NCBI RefSeq assembly: GCF_022539405.1 | Contig: NZ_CP054394.1 | Location: forward strand, 2,903,501-2,967,500 | Origin: Natranaerofaba carboxydovora | GTDB lineage: Bacteria; Bacillota; Natranaerobiia; Natranaerobiales; Natranaerofabaceae | Direction: 5' to 3' | DNA length: 64,000 nt | In this document: one piece after another, positions 57,127-64,000 of the stretch | How the letters are laid out: each line of letters opens with the position of its first letter | How positions within the stretch are numbered: the first letter of the stretch is position 1 | Notes under the pieces: generated by a model | Told to the model about the DNA's origin: nothing | What the model saw: the letters and a program-made list of their open reading frames with translations, nothing else | The model's database searches: none | Translations under genes and position numbers: made by a program

Positions 57127-57228
57127 TTGATTCTGTAGCAAAAAGTCTATTCACATAAGTATAGTGTTTTTAATTGATACATCTAAAAATAAAACATTGT
57201 TCAAATGACTTTTTGCATTAGAATCAAA
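57127..57228. repeat. Palindromic repeat, copy between the S4-domain gene and recF
   Basis: Ends read TTGATTCTGTAGCAAAAAGT and, on the other strand, TTTGATTCTAATGCAAAAAG. The left arm (GTCTATTCACATAAGTATAG) and right arm match the two arms of copy 1 in reversed order. The inner GATACATCT is shared with the 38.5-kb and 61.6-kb copies. Confidence 0.8.
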
Positions 57229-57293
57229 GTTAGATTTAGTGATCTGTTAATACTAATATCTGTTAGTAGTAATCCTCAATGGAGTGAATTTTT

Positions 57294-58427
57294 TTGTATA
57301 TAAAAAATATACTTATTAATAATTTTCGCAATTACTCAAAGTTAGATTTGTCTTTTGAAAAGCCAATAAATCTTTTTTTTGGCAATAATGCAGAAGGAAA
57401 AACAAATCTACTAGAAGCAATATATTATTTAGCTACTGGAAAATCTCATAGAACACAAAATGTTAAAGAGCTGATAAAATGGGATAGAGATTTATTTTAT
57501 CTTAAGAGTGAGATAATAAAAAAATCAACAGAAGTTAAATTAGAATTGGGTTATAATTTAAATAATAATAAAAAAGTTAAAATTAATGGAGTAGAAAAAA
57601 ATGAGTTCAGTAAAATGGGCTTAAATGTAGTAATGTTTAGCCCTGAAGATTTAATGTTAATCAAGGGATCTCCTGAAAACAGAAGGAGATTTCTAAATTT
57701 AGAAATCTCTCAAACCGATAATGCTTATGCTTATCATTTATATCACTATAATAAAACATTAAGACAGAGAAACAAGTTTTTAAAAGAAAAAGCAATTAAT
57801 TACAAAAATTATAATAACCTAAAAGATCAATTATATATCTGGGACAAGCAGTTAGCAGAACATGGTGTAAAAATCTTAATTAAAAGAAAAGATATAATTC
57901 ATAAATTGGGTATATTATCAAAATTGAATTCTAGAAAAATTTCTGAAGGACAAGAAGTCTTGGAGTTAAGTTATCTTTCAACTATAGATTTAGATGAAAG
58001 TGATGGAAATGGGAATAATAAAGATTTAGAATTCTATTATTTAGATCTATTACAGAAAAAAGAACAAATAGATAAAGATGTTTATAAGAAAATAACAACT
58101 ATTGGGCCTCATAGAGATGATCTTTTGTTTAAAATAAATAATAAAGAAGCCAAAAAATTTGGTTCTCAAGGTCAAATAAGAACAATTGTGTTATCGCTCA
58201 AAATAGCTGAGTTAGAGTTAATTAAGTCTGAAATAGGCGAATATCCAGTATTACTTCTTGATGATGTACTAAGTGAACTTGATGTAAAAAGAAGAAGACA
58301 TCTTTTAGAAATATCAAAAAATAAGGTACAGACATTTATTACTGGAACGAAAAAAGAAGATTTCATGAATGAAATTTTGAATTCTGCCCAGATTTTCAAA
58401 GTTAAGGATGGTGAGATCTATACGTGA
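57294..58427 (+). CDS. recF: DNA replication and repair protein RecF
   Basis: SMC-like ATPase of 377 residues helping load RecA at gaps. Walker A is LFFGNNAEGKTNLLEAI near residue 30. The signature motif region is FGSQGQIRTIVLSLKIAE, and Walker B is PVLLLDDVLSELD. The start is TTG with GGAGTG upstream. Its stop overlaps the DUF721 gene start by 4 bp (GTGA). Confidence 0.97.
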   Translation: MYIKNILINNFRNYSKLDLSFEKPINLFFGNNAEGKTNLLEAIYYLATGKSHRTQNVKELIKWDRDLFYLKSEIIKKSTEVKLELGYNLNNNKKVKINGVEKNEFSKMGLNVVMFSPEDLMLIKGSPENRRRFLNLEISQTDNAYAYHLYHYNKTLRQRNKFLKEKAINYKNYNNLKDQLYIWDKQLAEHGVKILIKRKDIIHKLGILSKLNSRKISEGQEVLELSYLSTIDLDESDGNGNNKDLEFYYLDLLQKKEQIDKDVYKKITTIGPHRDDLLFKINNKEAKKFGSQGQIRTIVLSLKIAELELIKSEIGEYPVLLLDDVLSELDVKRRRHLLEISKNKVQTFITGTKKEDFMNEILNSAQIFKVKDGEIYT

Positions 58428-59338
58428 AACCTCTAAAAGATTCACTAAATAAAACAATATCTAGCCTTGGTATAAGAGAAAAACTAAAAGAGCAATTTTT
58501 GATCAACAATTGGGAGAATATAGTAGGGAGTAAGCTTTATAAAATTTGTCGTCCAAGAAAAATAAAAAATGGTATAATATTTATAGTATGTCCGTCACCC
58601 TTATGGGTTCAGGAACTAACTTTTAAAAAAATGGAAATTATAAAAAAAGTAAATAAGAAATTTAATTATAAATTTTGTATAGATATAAAGTTTGTACCTG
58701 GAAGTTTGGATGAAGATTATAATAAAGTAAGCAACTTAGATAGCAAAGAGGAATATTCATTTGATTATATTACTATAGACAAAAGCGAACAAAATTGGGT
58801 AAAAAACACTGTTGATTCGGGAAATATAGAGGATGAGCAGTTAAAATTAAAAATAAAAAATATTTTAGAAAAAGACATAAGATATAAGAAAAAACGAAAG
58901 GATCTAGGTTTTTTAATTTGTGGTGAATGTGGAAGATATGTAAAACCAGAAGAGTATAGTAATTATAACAAAATGTGTCTTATCTGTTATAATTATTTTA
59001 CAAAAAAAAGAATGAAAAGTATAATGGATATGTTAGAGGATACCCCTTGGCTTTGTAGGAAGGATTTAGAAGAATATTATAATGATCTTACTTCACAAGA
59101 GTACAATAGAATCAAGAAAAAGATAAAGGATAAAGCTGTTGATGAAGTTTATAAAGCTTATTTTGCTTTTAAAGATAAAGAAACAGAAGAAAATTACAAA
59201 TGGCTTAAAAATAGTTTAAATAAATATGTTTTTGTTGTATCTGGGAAAAAACCTGATGAAATTGATAATTCTACCTGGCAAAAATGGGTAAAATCTTTAA
59301 ATAAAAAGATATATGAAAAAATTATTAAAAATTATTAA
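58424..59338 (+). CDS. DUF721 (DciA-like) protein with C-terminal zinc-ribbon extension
   Basis: A 304-residue protein. Residues 1-95 form the DUF721 domain (LKEQFLINNWENIVGSKLYK, then PSPLWVQELTFKKMEI), related to DciA, which loads the replicative helicase in many bacteria. A linker leads to a Cys4 motif, C166-x2-C169 and C185-x2-C188, then a helical Lys/Glu-rich tail to residue 304. Ordinary members of about 100-150 aa lack this tail. The start is GTG overlapping recF. The role of the extension is unknown. Confidence 0.82.
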   Translation: MKPLKDSLNKTISSLGIREKLKEQFLINNWENIVGSKLYKICRPRKIKNGIIFIVCPSPLWVQELTFKKMEIIKKVNKKFNYKFCIDIKFVPGSLDEDYNKVSNLDSKEEYSFDYITIDKSEQNWVKNTVDSGNIEDEQLKLKIKNILEKDIRYKKKRKDLGFLICGECGRYVKPEEYSNYNKMCLICYNYFTKKRMKSIMDMLEDTPWLCRKDLEEYYNDLTSQEYNRIKKKIKDKAVDEVYKAYFAFKDKETEENYKWLKNSLNKYVFVVSGKKPDEIDNSTWQKWVKSLNKKIYEKIIKNY

Positions 59339-59354
59339 ATTAGGAGTGATTTTT

Positions 59355-59630
59355 TTGTTTCTCCATATAGGAGAAGATATAGTTATTCCACTTAAGGATA
59401 TTGTAGGTATTTTTGATATCAAGATAAGGGAAAATAACAGCACTAAGGAATTTTTACAGATTGCCAGCGAGGAAGGATTTATAAAAGAAAAAAATGAAGA
59501 AGAAGAGAAGTCTTTTATATTGACAAGTGAAAATGTGTATTATTCCTCAATATCTTCTGCAACTTTAAGAAAAAGATTAGATAATCTGTATATAGAGCAG
59601 TTAGAAGCTGAAGAAGATGATGTGGAATAA
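59355..59630 (+). CDS. remB: Extracellular matrix regulator RemB-like (DUF370)
   Basis: A 91-residue protein starting FLHIGEDIVIPLKDIVGIFD, the family signature, with SSISSATLRKRLDNL near the end. RemB (YaaB) lies between recF and gyrB in Bacillus. TTG 59355 is chosen because AGGAG lies 8 nt upstream; the open frame extends 14 codons into the DUF721 gene. An acidic tail ends it. It is probably cotranscribed with gyrB, 39 bp away. Confidence 0.9.
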   Translation: MFLHIGEDIVIPLKDIVGIFDIKIRENNSTKEFLQIASEEGFIKEKNEEEEKSFILTSENVYYSSISSATLRKRLDNLYIEQLEAEEDDVE

Positions 59631-59669
59631 AAAAATTACAAAATTTGAAGAACTCTGGGGGAAGTATAA

Positions 59670-61595
<1,926 letters not shown>

Positions 61596-61612
61596 ATGAC
61601 AAGTTTTATAAT

Positions 61613-61753
61613 GATTTCTGGTGCAAAAATTCTATTCACATAAGTAAAGTGTTTTTAATTGATACATCTAAGGTTCGTCAGCAGTCGAAATAATGCAAGA
61701 TGTATTGCAATTAAAAACAAAACTTTGTTCATATGAATTTTTGCAACATAATC
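61613..61753. repeat. Palindromic repeat, longest copy, between gyrB and gyrA
   Basis: A 141-bp imperfect palindrome. Its outer arms match the other copies (GTGCAAAAATTCTATTCACA; ACAAAACTTTGTTCATATGA). An inner pair GATACATCT/AGATGTATTGC is followed by a unique 28-bp centre (AAGGTTCGTCAGCAGTCGAA...). It starts 17 bp after the gyrB stop and leaves about 60 bp before gyrA. Confidence 0.8.
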
Positions 61754-61814
61754 TTGTATAAGTTTGCATGTAGATTATTATTAAAAAAGTTTATCTAAAA
61801 GGCAGGGAAAGTTT

Positions 61815-64000
61815 ATGGAATACGACAGCGGTAAAATAGTACCTATTGATATAAACCAAGAGATGAAAAGTTCATTCCTTGATTATGCCATGAGTGTAAT
61901 AGTTAGTAGAGCCATTCCGGATGTCAGGGATGGCTTAAAGCCTGTTCATAGAAGAATTTTGTATGCTATGTACGATCTTGGGCTAGGACCTGATAAATCT
62001 CATAAAAAATCAGCTAGGGTCGTAGGTGAGGTCCTAGGTAAATATCATCCTCATGGAGATGTAGCAGTATATGATGCCATGGTAAGAATGGCACAGGATT
62101 TTAACACTCGTTATCCTCTAGTTGATGGGCATGGTAATTTTGGTTCTGTAGATGGAGATAAAGCTGCAGCAATGAGGTATACAGAAGTTAGAATGGAAAG
62201 AATTTCAACAGAACTTTTAAGAGATATTGATAAAGATACTATAGATTTTGCTTTAAATTTTGACGAATCTTTAAAAGAACCAGAAGTTTTACCAGCAAGA
62301 TTTCCAAATTTATTGGTAAATGGTTCTTCTGGTATAGCTGTTGGAATGGCTACTAATATACCTCCTCATAATTTGGGTGAGGTTATTGATGGTATTGTTA
62401 AAATGATTGATAACCCTGAAATTTCATTGGATGAACTTATGGAATCTATCAAAGGACCTGACTTTCCTACTGGCGGGGTAATTCTTGAAAAAGATGGGAT
62501 TAGATCTGCATACGAAACAGGTAAAGGTACAGTAAAAATTAGAGCAAAAGCGGAAATAGAAGAAATTAAGGGTAATAAACATCAAATAGTAATTTATGAA
62601 ATTCCTTATCAGGTAAATAAAGCTAAACTAATCGAGAACATTGCTGAATTAGTTAGAGACAAAAAAATAGAAGGAATAAGTGATTTAAGGGATGAGTCAG
62701 ATCGCAGTGGTCTTAGAGTAGTTATTGAGTTAAAAAAGGAAACAAGACCCCATACAATTCTAAACCAGCTATATAAATTTACAACGTTACAGCAATCATT
62801 TGGTATGAATATGCTGGCTTTAGTTGATGGACAGCCTGAGGTTTTAAGTTTAAAGAAACTATTACATAGCTATATAGAATTTCAAAAAGAAGTAATTATA
62901 AGAAGAACAAAATATCTATTGGATAAAGCTGAAGCAAGGGCCCATATCTTAGAAGGTTTAAGAATCGCCCTTGATCATATTGATGCCGTTATTGAGTTGA
63001 TCAGAAATTCTGAAACTGTAGAAAAAGCTAGAACCGGGCTAATGGAAAACTTTAAACTAAGTGAAAAACAAGCTCAGGCTATACTGGATATGCGACTTCA
63101 GAAGCTAACAGGTCTTGAAAGGGATAAGATTGAAAGCGAATATAAAGAGCTATTAGAAACTATTAAAGAGTACAAAGCAATTCTTGCAGATGAAAATAAA
63201 ACTCTTAATATAGTTAAAGAAGAGTTAATTGAGATAAAAGACAAATTTTCTGATAATAGACAAACAATGATAACGCAAGAAGAATCTTACCTTGAAGATG
63301 AAGATTTAATAGCAGATGAAGATGTAACTATAATTTTAACCCATAGAGGTTATATTAAAAGAGTTCCTTTGACTTCATACAGGAGTCAAAGGCGTGGTGG
63401 TCGAGGTAGTAGCGGTATTAAAACAAGGGAAGATGATTTTGTTGAACATCTTTTTGTAACATCAACACATAATTACATTTTGTTTTTTACCAACAAAGGT
63501 AGGGTATATTATTTAAAAGTTTATGAAATACCCGAAACTTCTAGACAGGCAAGAGGTATGGCTATCATAAATTTACTTAATTTAGGAACAGATGAATTTG
63601 TGACTGCTGTTATACCTATTAAAAATTTCGATAAGGGATATAATCTGTTTTTTGCTACAAGAAAAGGTATTGTGAAAAAGACAAAATTAGATGAATTTAA
63701 ATCACAAAGGAAAAGAGGAATAGTAGCCATAAATCTTACAGATGGCGATGAACTTATAAATGTTAGCATGACTGATGGTTCAAAAAACATAATTCTTGCT
63801 ACCAAAAAAGGTCTTGCAATAAGATTTGATGAGAGAGAAGTTAGAAGCACCGGAAGAAACGCAAGAGGAGTTAAAGGAATTACTCTCTCAAATGAAGACG
63901 AAGTAATTGGTATGGATATTGTAAAAGAAGATGGAAATTTACTAATTGTATCAGAAAAAGGGTTTGGAAAAAGAACAAATCTTTCTGAATACAGGGTACA
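61815..64000 (+). CDS. gyrA: DNA gyrase subunit A (3' end outside window)
   Basis: The breakage-reunion subunit, open to the window edge (728 codons seen of about 800). The N-terminal [20 protein letters not shown] and the catalytic Tyr122 in [10 protein letters not shown] are present. The GyrA-box QRRGGRG near residue 520 and the beta-pinwheel repeats identify gyrase rather than topoisomerase IV. The quinolone-pocket sequence is [10 protein letters not shown], with Val at position 83 where many bacteria have Ser or Thr. The ATG follows CAGGGAAAGTTT. It is preceded by a repeat element. Confidence 0.97.
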   Translation, partial: MEYDSGKIVPIDINQEMKSSFLDYAMSVIVSRAIPDVRDGLKPVHRRILYAMYDLGLGPDKSHKKSARVVGEVLGKYHPHGDVAVYDAMVRMAQDFNTRYPLVDGHGNFGSVDGDKAAAMRYTEVRMERISTELLRDIDKDTIDFALNFDESLKEPEVLPARFPNLLVNGSSGIAVGMATNIPPHNLGEVIDGIVKMIDNPEISLDELMESIKGPDFPTGGVILEKDGIRSAYETGKGTVKIRAKAEIEEIKGNKHQIVIYEIPYQVNKAKLIENIAELVRDKKIEGISDLRDESDRSGLRVVIELKKETRPHTILNQLYKFTTLQQSFGMNMLALVDGQPEVLSLKKLLHSYIEFQKEVIIRRTKYLLDKAEARAHILEGLRIALDHIDAVIELIRNSETVEKARTGLMENFKLSEKQAQAILDMRLQKLTGLERDKIESEYKELLETIKEYKAILADENKTLNIVKEELIEIKDKFSDNRQTMITQEESYLEDEDLIADEDVTIILTHRGYIKRVPLTSYRSQRRGGRGSSGIKTREDDFVEHLFVTSTHNYILFFTNKGRVYYLKVYEIPETSRQARGMAIINLLNLGTDEFVTAVIPIKNFDKGYNLFFATRKGIVKKTKLDEFKSQRKRGIVAINLTDGDELINVSMTDGSKNIILATKKGLAIRFDEREVRSTGRNARGVKGITLSNEDEVIGMDIVKEDGNLLIVSEKGFGKRTNLSEYRV

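Overview
This window is the replication-origin region of a low-GC, AT-rich Gram-positive bacterium of the class Clostridia. The gene order is the classic Firmicute one. Leftwards on the minus strand it reads rpmH, rnpA, yidD, yidC, jag, mnmE, mnmG, rsmG, noc, parA, parB. Rightwards on the plus strand it reads dnaA, dnaN, an S4-domain gene, recF, a DUF721 gene, remB, gyrB, gyrA. Sporulation-linked yyaC, Noc plus Spo0J-type ParB, a WalRK system, many TTG/GTG starts and acidic proteins suggest an endospore-former. A Natranaerobiales-like halophilic clostridium is my best guess, but the sequence does not prove it.

Layout. 1-2.2 kb: a palindromic repeat and a class A penicillin-binding protein gene with an apparent N-terminal frameshift. 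2.4-5.4 kb: plus-strand lysine 2,3-aminomutase and CTP synthase. 5.5-17.3 kb: a two-gene glutamate-synthase-like pair, an Asp/Glu racemase, nicotinate phosphoribosyltransferase, HelD (plus strand), RF3, a crotonase and a CoA-disulfide-reductase-like flavoprotein. 16.8-26.9 kb: an expanded wal operon (walR-walK-walH-walI, three inserted genes, walJ, htrA, rlmH). 27-31 kb: a NusG-domain-II protein, a G5/M23 cell-wall hydrolase, tRNA-Lys/Glu/Phe and purA. 31-38.4 kb: an FAD oxidoreductase with a structured leader, dnaB, rplI, a YybS-like protein, a MazG-like protein, rpsR-ssb-rpsF and ychF. 38.5-44.3 kb: DUF951, CvpA, an unknown anchored protein, yyaC, bactofilin, an M23 peptidase and a cysteine desulfurase. 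44.3-53.6 kb: parS and the parB-to-rpmH block. 53.6-55.6 kb: oriC in two parts flanking dnaA. 55.6-64 kb: dnaN to gyrA, which is cut by the window edge.

Almost every gene is transcribed away from dnaA. The exceptions are kamA, pyrG, helD and yyaC. The genes cover replication initiation (DnaA, DnaN, DnaB, RecF, gyrase, SSB), chromosome segregation and division control (ParA, ParB with a perfect parS, and Noc with a perfect Noc-box inside walK), cell-wall homeostasis (WalRK, class A PBP, two M23 hydrolases, bactofilin), membrane insertion (YidC, YidD) and translation.

I found no CRISPR array, transposase, prophage or obvious new defence system. The less ordinary features are non-coding: a family of roughly 100-140 bp imperfect palindromes sitting just after stop codons; a parS buried in a 46-bp palindrome that doubles as the parB terminator; a near-perfect 29-bp-arm palindrome shared by two convergent gene ends; a WalR-box promoter followed by an intrinsic terminator ahead of walR; and a leader that can sequester its own ribosome-binding site.
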